Source: JACDAN01 sp963802375 (GTDB lineage Bacteria; Actinomycetota; Thermoleophilia; Gaiellales; Gaiellaceae). Taken from it: 64,000 nt of DNA. The notes below the pieces were generated by a model. It saw nothing but the letters and a program-made list of their open reading frames with translations. It was not told where the DNA came from and ran no database searches. The position numbers were made by a program, and so were the translations under genes. Location of the stretch: assembly GCA_963802375.1 (NCBI GenBank), contig CAWDIJ010000005.1, forward strand, positions 124,001 through 188,000. Reading direction: 5' to 3'. Positions 7,020 through 15,641 of this stretch are shown here, in pieces. The number at the start of each line of letters is the position of its first letter. Position 1 is the stretch's first letter.

Positions 7020-7873
7020 CGGAAGGCGTCGTCACGCAGAACGGCGTGCACGCCCATCGTCCCGTTCACGACCTGCGTCACATGGAGGTCGACACCGACG
7101 CTGGCCAGGACCAGCGCGTCGCCGCCCGTCACCCCGAGCTCCCGGCCCATCAGCGCCACCATTCCATCGACGGCGATCTTCGCCGCCCGCCCGAGTTGCT
7201 CGTCCAGACCGAACGTGAGCCAGGCGCCCCGGACCCGGGCGACGGGCCACTCGAGCCGTAGCTCCTCGTCGACGTCCAGCGTGAGCCGGGCCTGCGCGGG
7301 CGTCTCGATCGCGGTTCCCGAGACCTCCCCGTCACCCTGCGCCGCATGCCCGTCGCCCGCCGAGAAGAGCGCGCCGTCGACCGGGATCGGGAGGTAGAGC
7401 GTCGAGCCGGCCACGAGCTCCTTGCAGTCGAGGTTCCCGCCCCAGCGGCGCGGCGGGATCGTCGAGTGGACGCCGGGCTCGGGCGGCGGCATCCCCATGA
7501 CGCCGAGGAACGGCTTCAGGTCGAGCTCGCGGTCGAGTGCGCGCCCGATTCCCGCGCGGAGATCCCAGTAGACCGCGTGATTCTCGCCGCCGTGCGTCAC
7601 GCCCCAGTGCGCGGGGCGTACTTCCTCGATGCGGACGACGAGCGTCTGACCCGCCCTTGCGCCGCGCACCTCAATCGGGCCCGCGAGCGCGTGGCCGGTG
7701 TCGACGTCCGGCCTCCGCGCTTGGAGCCGCTCGTCCGGCTCGACGTCCCACGCATGGTTCGGTGTCGCGATCACGACCGTGTCGCCGGCATCCACGGAGA
7801 GGACGGGCTCGAGCTCGTGTGAGAAGTGCCCGTGCAGCGCCCAGGGCTCGCAGGGCAGCTCGTGCAGGGCCAT
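7016..7873 (-). CDS. Acetamidase/formamidase family protein
   Basis: A 285-residue protein of the FmdA/AmdA family, which hydrolyses short amides to ammonia and the acid. Visible features: TPNHAWDVEPDERLQ (about residues 41-55), GPIEVRGARAGQTLVVRI, HWGVTHGGENHAV, GVHSTIPPRRWGGNLDCKEL and SAGDGHAAQGDGEVSGTAIE, the conserved metal/active-site stretch. Length matches the shorter actinobacterial form. I chose the ATG at 7873; it overlaps the stop of the upstream gene by one base, whereas an earlier start would run into that gene. The physiological amide is unknown. Confidence 0.88.
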   Translation of the reverse strand: MALHELPCEPWALHGHFSHELEPVLSVDAGDTVVIATPNHAWDVEPDERLQARRPDVDTGHALAGPIEVRGARAGQTLVVRIEEVRPAHWGVTHGGENHAVYWDLRAGIGRALDRELDLKPFLGVMGMPPPEPGVHSTIPPRRWGGNLDCKELVAGSTLYLPIPVDGALFSAGDGHAAQGDGEVSGTAIETPAQARLTLDVDEELRLEWPVARVRGAWLTFGLDEQLGRAAKIAVDGMVALMGRELGVTGGDALVLASVGVDLHVTQVVNGTMGVHAVLRDDAFR

Positions 7874-8322
7874 CAGCCCACGCGCTCGGCGAGCCACTGG
7901 TACCGCGTGACGAGCCAGTTCTCGTCGAACTCGATCTCGGCTACGAAATCGCCCGAGCTGTACCGCACGAGTCGCTCGCCCAGCGGCTCGTACCGCTGCT
8001 CGGAGCGCTCGACCTCCAGGCTCGGCACCCGCACGAAGGTCATGGCGAAATCGGTCGGCTCCTCGATGCCGTCCAGCAAGGGCAGCGTGTTGAAGAGCGG
8101 CGAGAAGTTGAGGTCGAAGTAGTCCGTACCCTCGAGGCCGACGTCGACCTCCGGCCCATCGACGATCCGCGCCCGAAGTCGTCCCGGCTCGAGCTCGTAC
8201 CGCAGCTCGTAGCTGACGCCGATCATCGTCCCCGTCGCGCTCAGGGCCCCGTCGTCGAGCTCGGCCCGGGCGATCTCCATCCGGGGCTCGTCGATCCCGC
8301 GCCAGACGAGCGTCCGGCGCAT
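7873..8322 (-). CDS. Putative glycolipid-binding family protein (PF06475-like)
   Basis: A 149-residue beta-rich soluble protein. The stretch FDLNFSPLFNTLPLL and the end VRYSSGDFVAEIEFDENWL resemble the putative glycolipid-binding family first described in Pseudomonas. No signal peptide. It begins directly after the E1 beta stop and overlaps the acetamidase start, so it is co-translated with both. Its link to 2-oxoacid oxidation is unclear. Family recognised from pattern only. Confidence 0.7.
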   Translation of the reverse strand: MRRTLVWRGIDEPRMEIARAELDDGALSATGTMIGVSYELRYELEPGRLRARIVDGPEVDVGLEGTDYFDLNFSPLFNTLPLLDGIEEPTDFAMTFVRVPSLEVERSEQRYEPLGERLVRYSSGDFVAEIEFDENWLVTRYQWLAERVG

Positions 8323-9299
8323 CTAGAACTCGAGCAGCTTGCGCGCGGCGTCCGTCACCCGCTCGACGGACGGCATGTACGCGTCCTCGATCTGCCAGTA
8401 CGGATACGGCACGTCGTAGCCGGTCACCCGGATCACCGGCCCGCGGAGATCGAGGATCGCCTTCTCGGCGAGGATCGCCGCCAGCTCGGCTCCGAAGCCT
8501 GCCGTGCGCGGCGCCTCCTGGACGATCACGACGCGACCCGTCTTGGCAGCAGACGCAAGAAGCGCTGCCTCGTCGAGCGGCTTCAGGCTGCGCAGGTCGA
8601 GTACCTCGACGCTCGCCTCGTCTGCCAGCCCGTCTGCCGCCTGCTCGCAGAGCGGCACCATCGAGCCGTAGGCGACGAGCGTGACGTCGGTGCCCTCGCG
8701 GGCGAGTCGCGCCTCGCCGAGAGGCACCGTGTACTCGCCCTCCGGTACGTCGCCGCGCATCGTCCGGTAGTGAAGCTTAGGCTCGAGGATCACCACCGGA
8801 TCGGGTTCCCGGATCGCCGACGCCAGGAGCCCCTTCGCGTCCGCCGGAGTCGACGGGATCGCGACCTTCACGCCCGGCGTGTGCGCGTAGTACGCCTCGG
8901 GCGAGTCGTCGTGGAGCTCCGGCGCTCGGACGCCGCCCCCGTAGGGCATCCGGATCGTGACCGGGAAACTCCATCGCGCCGCCTGTCCGCCAGCGATAGC
9001 GCCCGACGTGCGTGATCAGCTGGTCGAGGCAGGGGTAGCTGAACGCGTCGTACTGCATCTCGCAGACGGGCCGCCAGCCGGCCATGCAGAGGCCCATCGC
9101 GGTACCGAGGATGCCCGCCTCCGCGAGCGGCGTGTCCACGCAGCGGTCCGCTCCGAACCGGTCGCGCAGTCCGGCCGTCGCGCGGAAGACGCCGCCGGCG
9201 CGGCCGACGTCCTCGCCCATCACCAGCACGTTCTCGTCGCGCTCGAGCTCGACGTGGAAGCAGTCGATTCACGGCTTCGATGAGGAGCTTCTCGCTCAC
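8323..9299 (-). CDS. 2-oxoacid dehydrogenase E1 beta subunit, two apparent frameshifts
   Basis: Three frames join into one E1 beta of about 324 residues, the normal length. The first segment (VSEKLLIEAVN) starts at GTG 9299, overlapping the E1 alpha stop as GTGA. An extra base near 9267-9269 moves to the second frame (ENVLVMGEDVGRAGGVFRAT, LAEAGILGTAMGLCMAGW). An extra A in 8966-8968 moves to the third (MPYGGGVRAPELHDDSPEA to the end). The TPP-contacting GEDVG region and the PYGGGVRAPEHH-like loop are conserved on both sides of each break, which argues for sequence errors rather than decay. It pairs with E1 alpha to decarboxylate a 2-oxoacid. Confidence 0.85.
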
Positions 9300-10363
9300 G
9301 GTCGGAGAATCTTCCTGAGCTCGGCCAGCTCCTCATCGAACGAAGAAGGCGGATTGACGTAGGCGTTGCGAAAGAGGAGATCGATATCCGCCGGCGGCTC
9401 GGCCTCGGCGGCCGCGATCCCTTCGCGCATCCGCTCGAGCGCCTCGGCGCGGATCTCCTCGGCGCGCTCGTCCGTCAGGACGCCAAGGCGCTGCAGGTAG
9501 CGCTCGTACCGGCCCACGCACTCGTTCCGTTTCTCCTCCTCGACCCGCTCGAGGTCGATGTACGCCGCCTGGTCGTCGGCGGTCGCGTGCGGCGCCGTCC
9601 GGTAGGTGACCGCCTCGATGAAGCTCGGCCCCTCGCCGGACCGCGCGCGCTCGACCGCGGCACGCGTCGCCTCGTACACGGCCAGGACGTCGCCGCCGTC
9701 CACGCGTGCGCCCGGCATGCCGTAGCCGGCCGCCTTGTCGGCCAGCGTCTCCGCGGCCGTCTGCGCCGAGAGCGGCGTCGAGATCGCCCACTGGTTGTTG
9801 TTGCAGAAGAGGATCGCGGGCGCCTTCATCACGCCGGCGAAGTTCGCGCCCTCGTGGAACGAGCCCTCGGACGTCGCGCCGTCGCCGAAGTACGCGATCG
9901 CAACCGCCCGCTCGCCGCGGAGCTTCTTCCCCCAGGCCAGGCCCGCCGCATGCGGGACGTGGGTCGCGATCGGGACGCAGATCGAGGCGACGTTGTAGTC
10001 GAGCGGGTTCCACCATCCGGCGGGATGGCCGCGCCACCACGACAGGACGGTCGACACCGGCATCCCGCGCAGGAGCCCGATCGCGGACTCGCGGTAGCTC
10101 GGGAAGATCCAGTCGCCGCGCTCGAGCGCATACACGGAGCCGGCCTGCATCGCCTCGTGGTTCCAGAAGATCGCGTAGGTGCCGATCCGGCCCTGGCGGT
10201 GGTAGACGACCGACCGTTCGTCGTAGGTTCGGAGCGTCACCATCGAGCGATAAAGCTCGATCAGGTCGCTCTCGTCGAGTCCCTCTACCTCGCCGTCCGG
10301 GATGCCCTCGCCGTCGCCGATGACGCGGCGCAGTTCGCGCTCGTCGGGCAAGACTTGCGCCAT
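9296..10363 (-). CDS. 2-oxoacid dehydrogenase E1 alpha subunit
   Basis: A 355-residue TPP-dependent E1 alpha. The TPP/Mg motif GDGATSEGSFHEGANFAG (about residues 165-182) ends in CNNNQWAIST, matching the GDG...NN rule. The N-terminal YRSMVTLRTYDERSVVYHRQGRIG is typical. It decarboxylates a 2-oxoacid and, with E1 beta and E2, yields an acyl-CoA; similarity in layout fits pyruvate or branched-chain complexes. No E3 gene is in the window. It is the first gene of the operon; TAGATT lies nine bases ahead of the ATG. Confidence 0.92.
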   Translation of the reverse strand: MAQVLPDERELRRVIGDGEGIPDGEVEGLDESDLIELYRSMVTLRTYDERSVVYHRQGRIGTYAIFWNHEAMQAGSVYALERGDWIFPSYRESAIGLLRGMPVSTVLSWWRGHPAGWWNPLDYNVASICVPIATHVPHAAGLAWGKKLRGERAVAIAYFGDGATSEGSFHEGANFAGVMKAPAILFCNNNQWAISTPLSAQTAAETLADKAAGYGMPGARVDGGDVLAVYEATRAAVERARSGEGPSFIEAVTYRTAPHATADDQAAYIDLERVEEEKRNECVGRYERYLQRLGVLTDERAEEIRAEALERMREGIAAAEAEPPADIDLLFRNAYVNPPSSFDEELAELRKILRP

Positions 10364-10372
10364 CTCGGCGCG

Positions 10373-10378
10373 AATCTA
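10373..10378 (-). promoter_or_regulatory. Candidate -10 box (TAGATT) of the E1 operon
   Basis: TAGATT on the minus strand ends nine bases before the E1 alpha ATG, implying a leader of only a few bases at most. It fits the TANNNT pattern seen elsewhere in the window. Confidence 0.4.
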
Positions 10379-10387
10379 CCTCAGGGG

Positions 10388-11119
10388 TCAGTGGGAGCGG
10401 ATGAACTCTTCGACGAGCGCTCGGGCCTGCGCGTCGGACCGCACCAGGTCGACGCCGTGCTGCGCGATCGGAAGCACATGAATGGCCTTGTCGGCCGAGG
10501 CCGCGGCGTCGTAGAGCTTCTGCGCGTCCGGCACGAAGTCGGTATCGAGCTGTCCGACCACGTAGAGGGCCGGCGCCGTCAGCCGCGGTGCCAGCTTCAG
10601 CGCGTCGAGCGAGCTGAAGAACGCGGGACCCGAAAGGCTGACGACTCCACTCACGTTCGGCCGGATATTCGCGGCCGCAGCAAGCACGGCGGTGCCGCCC
10701 ATAGAAGCCCCGACAACGAACACCTTCTGTGCGCCGCGCGCGCGGGCCGCTCTCGTCGCCGCGGCGACGTCCGCCGCGAGGCGAAAGGCAGCTCGGCCCC
10801 CGCGAGTCTGCGAGTCCCCGTAGCCGCGGAAGTCGAACGCGATGACCAGATAGCCGAGCCGGGCCAGACGCTTCGCGTAACTCGACCATTGGCAAGCGTC
10901 ACCGCGCACCTGATGCGCGAGCACGACCGCCTTCCTTCCCTTCCCGAGGCGATACCCGGCCAGCCTGGTTCCGTCCGCAGCCCGAAAGCGGATCTCGGCG
11001 GATTTTGGGACGCACGGGTGGCGCGCGACCTCGGCCGACGTCGTTCCTGCGACGCCGAGGGCGGCTAGTGCGATTGCGATGATCACCGAGAGCCGAAGCA
11101 CGTGCCACGATTCCAGCAT
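10388..11119 (-). CDS. Exported alpha/beta hydrolase (dienelactone-hydrolase-like)
   Basis: A 243-residue protein with a signal sequence (LSVIIAIALAALGVAG, cleavage near TTSAEV). The hydrolase core has the oxyanion region VVLAHQVRG, the strand FDFRGYGDS, the nucleophile elbow VVGASMGGTAVLAAA (Ser about residue 147), an acid near QLDTDF and the His in AQHGVDL. It is paralogous to the C-terminal half of the hydrolase at 11639-13261. It is divergent from a padR gene only 26 bases away, so that regulator probably controls it. Substrate unknown. Confidence 0.85.
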   Translation of the reverse strand: MLESWHVLRLSVIIAIALAALGVAGTTSAEVARHPCVPKSAEIRFRAADGTRLAGYRLGKGRKAVVLAHQVRGDACQWSSYAKRLARLGYLVIAFDFRGYGDSQTRGGRAAFRLAADVAAATRAARARGAQKVFVVGASMGGTAVLAAAANIRPNVSGVVSLSGPAFFSSLDALKLAPRLTAPALYVVGQLDTDFVPDAQKLYDAAASADKAIHVLPIAQHGVDLVRSDAQARALVEEFIRSH

Positions 11120-11147
11120 GTCAACCTTGACCTGTCAAAAGTGACAT
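11118..11147. promoter_or_regulatory. Candidate PadR operator between hydrolase and padR
   Basis: The 26-bp divergent gap contains TGTCAAAAGTGACA (11133-11146), an inverted repeat TGTCA-N4-TGACA, and a further TGTCA at 11119-11123. The outer ATGT (11118-11121) and ACAT (11144-11147) resemble the ATGT...ACAT half-sites described for PadR-family operators. The repeat overlaps the padR start codon, so binding would repress both genes. Confidence 0.5.
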
Positions 11148-11682
11148 GTCGCTGAAGTACGCGCTGCTCGCCCAGCTCGCCCGCAATCCGGAGACCGGTT
11201 ACGGCCTCGCGAAGGCGTTCGCCGGCTCGCTGAACTACGCATGGTCGGCGAGTCGCAGCCAGATCTACCCCGAGCTGAGCCGGCTCCTCGAGGCCGGTCT
11301 GATCCGCCAGACCGAGAGCGGCCCTCGCGGCCGGAAGGTGTACGAGACGACGCCCATGGGCCTGAGCGAGCTCCGCGCGTGGCTGCGCGAGACGGAGCCG
11401 GTCCGCTTCGGCCGCAACGAATGGCTCCTCCGCATCTTCCTCCTGTGGCTCCTGGAGCACGAGGAGGCGGAGGCCTACCTCCGCCGAGAGAAGGAGCTGC
11501 TCGAGCTGGAGCTCGAGGAGCTCGAGGCGATTGCCGAGGAGGACGACCCGCAGACGCCGGCCGCGAGGGCAGCCGCGCTCGCACTCGAGCACGGGCTGCG
11601 GGGACTCCGCGCACGGCTGGGCTGGGTGGACTGGGCGCTTACCGAGGTCGCGAGTTGGCCCGCTGCGTCCTCGGAGTCCTAG
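11146..11682 (+). CDS. PadR-family transcriptional regulator 1
   Basis: A 178-residue PadR protein. The winged helix spans residues 1-80: MSLKYALLAQLARNPETGYG, YPELSRLLEAGLIRQTES and the wing RGRKVYETTPMG. The C-terminal half is a Glu/Leu-rich coiled coil (about 105-135) used for dimerisation. The start is fixed by the canonical MSLKYALL N-terminus, leaving only 26 bases to the divergent hydrolase, so there is little room for a leader. PadR proteins usually repress and release DNA on binding small phenolics or drugs. Its 3' end overlaps the converging hydrolase by 44 bases. Confidence 0.9.
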   Translation: MSLKYALLAQLARNPETGYGLAKAFAGSLNYAWSASRSQIYPELSRLLEAGLIRQTESGPRGRKVYETTPMGLSELRAWLRETEPVRFGRNEWLLRIFLLWLLEHEEAEAYLRREKELLELELEELEAIAEEDDPQTPAARAAALALEHGLRGLRARLGWVDWALTEVASWPAASSES

Positions 11683-13261
11683 CCGGAGAAACGAGCCTGA
11701 TCCAGCCGTCGACGAGCTCGCGGACCGGTCTTTCCCGCAGCTGCGGCGCGCCGTGCGCCGCGCCTGGGAAGATCGCGAGCCGCTTGTCCGCCGCCGGCGT
11801 GGCCTCGTACAGCTCGCGCGCCTCCACGGCGAAGCGCCCCTCGCCGTCTTCCTCAGCGGCGACGAAGAGGCTGGGCGCGGTCAGGCGCCGGGCAGCCGTG
11901 AGCGCGTCGAGGGTCCCGTACGTATGCGTTGCGCCGATCGTGAACACGCCCTGAACCGGCACTCTCAGGGAGGCGGCCGCACCGACCACCGCCGCGCCTC
12001 CGAGCGAGGCGCCGCCGAGCACGACGCGCGCGGCGCCTCGCGCGCGGACAAGCCGCACCGCGCCGATCACGTCGAAGTCGACCCGCCGGTACCGGGAAAT
12101 CAGGCGCGGCTCGGCCGACGAGCCGTGGGCACGGTGGTCGAATACGAGAACCCGATAACCGGCGGCGCGGAGGGCCCTCGCGTAAGGGATCCAGGCGCAA
12201 AGATCGCCGGGCGCGCCGCCCCCGCCCTGGTGCGCGAGGACCACGACATTCGGGCCGGAGCCCAGCAGCACGCCGATCAGTCGAACGCCGTCCGCGGCTC
12301 TGAAACGCACGATGCCGCGGCGCTCGGCGCGCGTCACGCACGGTTCGAGCAGCCGGAGCGGCCTCGGCCTTCGCGCATCGGCGGACGCCGGTGAGGGCGC
12401 GAGCAGGCGGTCACGGAAGAACGCGAGGGTACGGCGGATGATCCGCTTCGTGGTACTTCCCGGCCGATTGACGTCGAACCCGTGCGGGCCCGAGGGATGG
12501 GTCAGAACCTCGACGGGCGCGCCGACCTGCCGAGCAGAGCCGACGAAGCGATCGATGGAGTCGTTGATCGCCGGGTCGTCCTCACCTGCTTTCGCGACGA
12601 GCATCGGCGGAATCGACGGACCGCGCTGTCGCAGGAACGCCGCCGCCTCGTAGCTCTCGAGCGCAGTGCGATTTACCGAGTAGCGCTCGGCCAGCTCGAG
12701 AAAGTCGAGCGGACCGTAGAAGACGGCGTTGCACCGAAGGAACGGCAGCGGCTCGCGCATGGCGGCGTGCAGGTGCCAGGGAGCGGTCCCGATCGAGAAG
12801 CCAAGGGTGCAGAGCCGATTGGAGTCGATCCCGAGAGCGGGGCCACGCGCACGCAGGAACGCAATCGCCGCCGACACGTCGGCCGACGGCAGTGCGGGAG
12901 ACCGCAGGAAGCGGTCGGAGCGAATGTCAAAAACGGCTGCAGCGAGCCCCGACGCCGCGATCAGCTGGCCCCAACCCGTCTTCTGCCCGGAAAGGCGCCC
13001 GGCGCGGGGCGGCGGGCCGCCGAGGAGCACGGCCGGGAGGCGGCGCGAGCGCGGCATACCTCGCGGCCGGTAGACGTGCATGCGCAGCGTGGCGCGCCCT
13101 AGACGCCGGTAGGAGATGCCCCGCGTCACCTGCGCCCTGTGCATCCCCGGGATCTGAAGCGCGAGCGCGCTGCCTGCCGTCGGGTTCCGGTAGGCGGCAC
13201 TCGCGGGCAGCGCGGCCGAGGCAGCGAGCACGACCAGGCAGACGAGCGACCGCCCGATCAT
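11639..13261 (-). CDS. Exported two-domain alpha/beta hydrolase
   Basis: A 540-residue protein with signal peptide MIGRSLVCLVVLAASAALP. Two hydrolase domains follow. The first, about residues 45-300, has nucleophile elbow LGFSIGTAPW and His in GPHGFDVN, like prolyl-oligopeptidase/dienelactone hydrolases. The second, about 310-525, starts VRFRAADGVRL and has GGASLGGAAVVGAA and GAAHGAPQ. The second domain is a clear paralogue of the whole protein at 10388-11119 (shared RFRAADG and VVLAHQ). ATG at 13261 overlaps the stop of the adjacent padR by four bases, so both are co-transcribed. Substrate unknown. Confidence 0.85.
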   Translation of the reverse strand: MIGRSLVCLVVLAASAALPASAAYRNPTAGSALALQIPGMHRAQVTRGISYRRLGRATLRMHVYRPRGMPRSRRLPAVLLGGPPPRAGRLSGQKTGWGQLIAASGLAAAVFDIRSDRFLRSPALPSADVSAAIAFLRARGPALGIDSNRLCTLGFSIGTAPWHLHAAMREPLPFLRCNAVFYGPLDFLELAERYSVNRTALESYEAAAFLRQRGPSIPPMLVAKAGEDDPAINDSIDRFVGSARQVGAPVEVLTHPSGPHGFDVNRPGSTTKRIIRRTLAFFRDRLLAPSPASADARRPRPLRLLEPCVTRAERRGIVRFRAADGVRLIGVLLGSGPNVVVLAHQGGGGAPGDLCAWIPYARALRAAGYRVLVFDHRAHGSSAEPRLISRYRRVDFDVIGAVRLVRARGAARVVLGGASLGGAAVVGAAASLRVPVQGVFTIGATHTYGTLDALTAARRLTAPSLFVAAEEDGEGRFAVEARELYEATPAADKRLAIFPGAAHGAPQLRERPVRELVDGWIRLVSPARTPRTQRANSRPR

Positions 13262-13794
13262 GCGGACGCGCGCTGGGCGAGCAGCTCTCGCTCGGCCACC
13301 CTCGCCCAGCGAATGCCCGCCTTCGCGTACTCGAGGCCGTAGAGCCTGGTGAGCCATGGGTAGAGGGCGTCTCGACCTTCGGCGTCGATTGCCTCGATCT
13401 CGGCCTTCAGCTGCTCGGCAGCCGCCCGATGCTCACGGATTCGCTCGAGGATGGCCTCCGGCTCGACGAGGTCGCCGAAGAACACGCGGACGAGGAGTGT
13501 GTTCCGGCTCACGTCGGGCTCGTTCGGGCTCTCGGCGATCCACTCCCGCAGCGCGTCTTCTCCGGCCGCCGTGAGCCGGTAGACCTGCTTGTCGGGCTTG
13601 CCGGACTGGACGATCTCGCGACGCGTGACGAGGCCCGCCTCCACGAGACGGGGAAGCGTTGCGTAGATCCGGCTCTTCGCCGGCGTCCAGAAATACCCGA
13701 CGCTGTGGTCGGCGAGCTTCCGCAAGTCGTAACCGGAGCGCTCCCCGAACGTCAGCAGCCCGAGGACGGCGTACTCCGTCGGCGTCAGCCTCAT
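13258..13794 (-). CDS. PadR-family transcriptional regulator 2
   Basis: A 178-residue PadR protein. Winged helix at residues 1-80 (MRLTPTEYAVLGLLTFGERS, RIYATLPRLVEAGLVTRREI, wing GKPDKQVYRLTAAG), then a helical dimerisation half with LVEPEAILERIREHRAAAEQ. I chose the ATG at 13794 from the family N-terminus. It is translationally coupled to the two-domain hydrolase downstream (ATGA overlap), making a regulator-first operon, whereas padR 1 is divergent from its hydrolase. Confidence 0.9.
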   Translation of the reverse strand: MRLTPTEYAVLGLLTFGERSGYDLRKLADHSVGYFWTPAKSRIYATLPRLVEAGLVTRREIVQSGKPDKQVYRLTAAGEDALREWIAESPNEPDVSRNTLLVRVFFGDLVEPEAILERIREHRAAAEQLKAEIEAIDAEGRDALYPWLTRLYGLEYAKAGIRWARVAERELLAQRASA

Positions 13795-13802
13795 GCTCTT
13801 GT

Positions 13803-13825
13803 CAGGACTAGTCTCGACAGGACTA
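13803..13825. promoter_or_regulatory. Repeats upstream of padR 2
   Basis: CAGGACTA occurs at 13803-13810 and again at 13818-13825, a 15-bp period; TAGTC (13809-13813) and GACTA (13821-13825) also form an inverted repeat. Position just before the start suggests a promoter/operator; it does not match the operator of padR 1. Confidence 0.35.
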
Positions 13826-13871
13826 TTCTTGCGCAGGAGCGCTGCCGCCGCAAGTGCGAGTGTCGCGATGC

Positions 13872-14357
13872 TTAAACAGCGCGACGGCTGAGCGCGAGCA
13901 CCGCCGCCGCGAGAGCCACGGCCGCCGCCACTCCCGCCCCCTCGAGGGCGAGCCCACCGCCGGCGTCGATCCGCGCCACCGAGACGAGAACGGCGCCGAT
14001 CGCGATCGAGCCGGCGACGAGCCCGGAGAGGAGCGCGGCGCGCCGGGCAGCCACTCCGCTCGACGCCGGCCGGCTCAGCCGGGTCTCCAGAGACCAGTAC
14101 GACAGCTCTCCGACAGCGAGCAGCCCGGCCGCGAAGAGCGGAGAGCGTGCTGGGTCGCCGCCGTCGGCGAACGACGCAGCAGCAGCCGAACCGAGCGCCA
14201 AAAGCGCCCACGGAACGACGATCGATCGCCCGCGCCAGAGGCCGGCGGCGAGCACCGCTGTCGCGCTCGCGGACAGGCCGGCGGCCAGCAGCCGGAGCTC
14301 ACCGGCCGCCACGACCGCAGCCATGCCGACGGCGGCGGCGAATACCACGGCTGCCAC
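13872..14357 (-). CDS. Membrane protein of the MoxR/DUF58 operon, unknown function
   Basis: A 161-residue very Ala-rich protein with about five hydrophobic segments (residues 1-20, 22-40, 45-62, 73-85, 108-130, 135-155). It starts at GTG 14357, eight bases after the DUF58 stop, and is the last gene of that operon. I recognise no family; small membrane proteins often close such operons. The reading frame is open with actinobacterial-type codon use, so it is probably real. Confidence 0.65.
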   Translation of the reverse strand: MAAVVFAAAVGMAAVVAAGELRLLAAGLSASATAVLAAGLWRGRSIVVPWALLALGSAAAASFADGGDPARSPLFAAGLLAVGELSYWSLETRLSRPASSGVAARRAALLSGLVAGSIAIGAVLVSVARIDAGGGLALEGAGVAAAVALAAAVLALSRRAV

Positions 14358-14365
14358 GCCGGTAA

Positions 14366-15641
14366 CTAGCGGCGTGCGAGATGCCTGGCCCGCCTGAATG
14401 AGGCCACCTCCTCGATCGCGGACTGGAGCGCCTCGCCCTCACGCCACTCGACGACCGGCACCCCGAGCGAGTGGAAGGCCGTCCGTCTCGCCGCCCGCCG
14501 TAGCAGCCAGAGCCGCTCCACCAGTGGATCCGAGACATCCGTGATGTGCGGCGCGAACGGCACGGGCGAGATCTCGATCACGGCGATGTCGAAGCCGCGC
14601 CGGCGCAGGTCGGCGAGCGCCGCCAGTGCGCGCTCGTCGAGGAGCGGCGACACGGCGACGACGAGCGCCTGCGGCGGGAGCGTCCGGCGCGGGACGAGGT
14701 CGATGTCCTTCCAGGCGTAGCTGAGCAGGATCTCGGCGTCGAGCAGCGCATCCACGATCCGGTAACGCTGGACGATCCCGGTAGCGGGGGTCAGCCAGTT
14801 CAGGATCCCGCCGAAGACGACGAGACCGACACGGTCCCGGTGAGCCAGGTACCGCTCGGCCAGCGTCGCAGCCGCGCGCACCGCGAGGTCGAGTGTCCCG
14901 GCATCCTCTCGCCGTGCCTCGACGAACGTGTCGAGGAAGATCACGACGTCGGTGTTCCGCTCGGGGTGCATGTCGTTGACCCAGATCTCGCCGGACCGCG
15001 CAGTTGCGCGCCAGTTGACCCGCCGGAGCCGGTCGCCGTGGACGAACGGGCGGAGGTCGGCGAACTCGATCCCGTCGCCGCGCTCGCGCGCGACCTGATT
15101 CCCAGCAGAGGGCTGCGTCTCGAGCGGTCGGAGCACGGAGCGGAGTCGCTCGGCCGACGGGTAGACCTTCAGCGGCGCGGCGGTGCTCCCACCACCTGCT
15201 CGTAGACGAAGAGCCCGAAGGCGTCGCGGCTCCGGATCGCGACCTGCCCGAGGGTGAACGCGCCCCAGTGGCCGCACTCGATCTGCCACTCCAGCTCGAC
15301 GGTCTGCCCGGCACCGATGCGCACAAGCGCCGGGTTCGGGCCGTCGACCACGCTCGCGCCCTCGGGGAGCACGAGCGCGACCTCGGCATGCGGGACCGCT
15401 GCCTCGGCTCGGAGCTCCAACTCGAGGCCGACCGTGGCGCCCTCGACCGTCCGCTCGGCGCCCACCGTCGACCAGGCGCGCAGGGACGGCTCCCGTGCGA
15501 GTGGCAGACCGAGGGCCGGGACAGTGCGAACGGCGCTGCGAGCACAGCGAGCTCCGGCCGGCCAAGCGCGACGGCTGCGAGCAGGCCGAACGCGGCCAGC
15601 CCCGCGTACGCCGGCAGCTTCGGCGAGGTGGTGCGCGTCAC
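14366..15641 (-). CDS. DUF58-family protein, two apparent frameshifts
   Basis: Frame-corrected, this is about 425 residues. The N-terminal frame (MTRTTSPKLPAYAGLAAFG) has two membrane segments. A missing base near 15522 leads to a second frame with LAREPSLRAWSTVGAERTV and a beta-sandwich ending VYEQVVG. A missing base near 15188-15190 leads to the third, holding the DUF58 signature FVHGDRLRRVNWRATARSGE and the VWA-like DVVIFLDTFVEA. DUF58 proteins accompany MoxR ATPases, possibly in maturation or envelope stress. The ATG at 15641 overlaps the MoxR stop by four bases. Confidence 0.85.
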
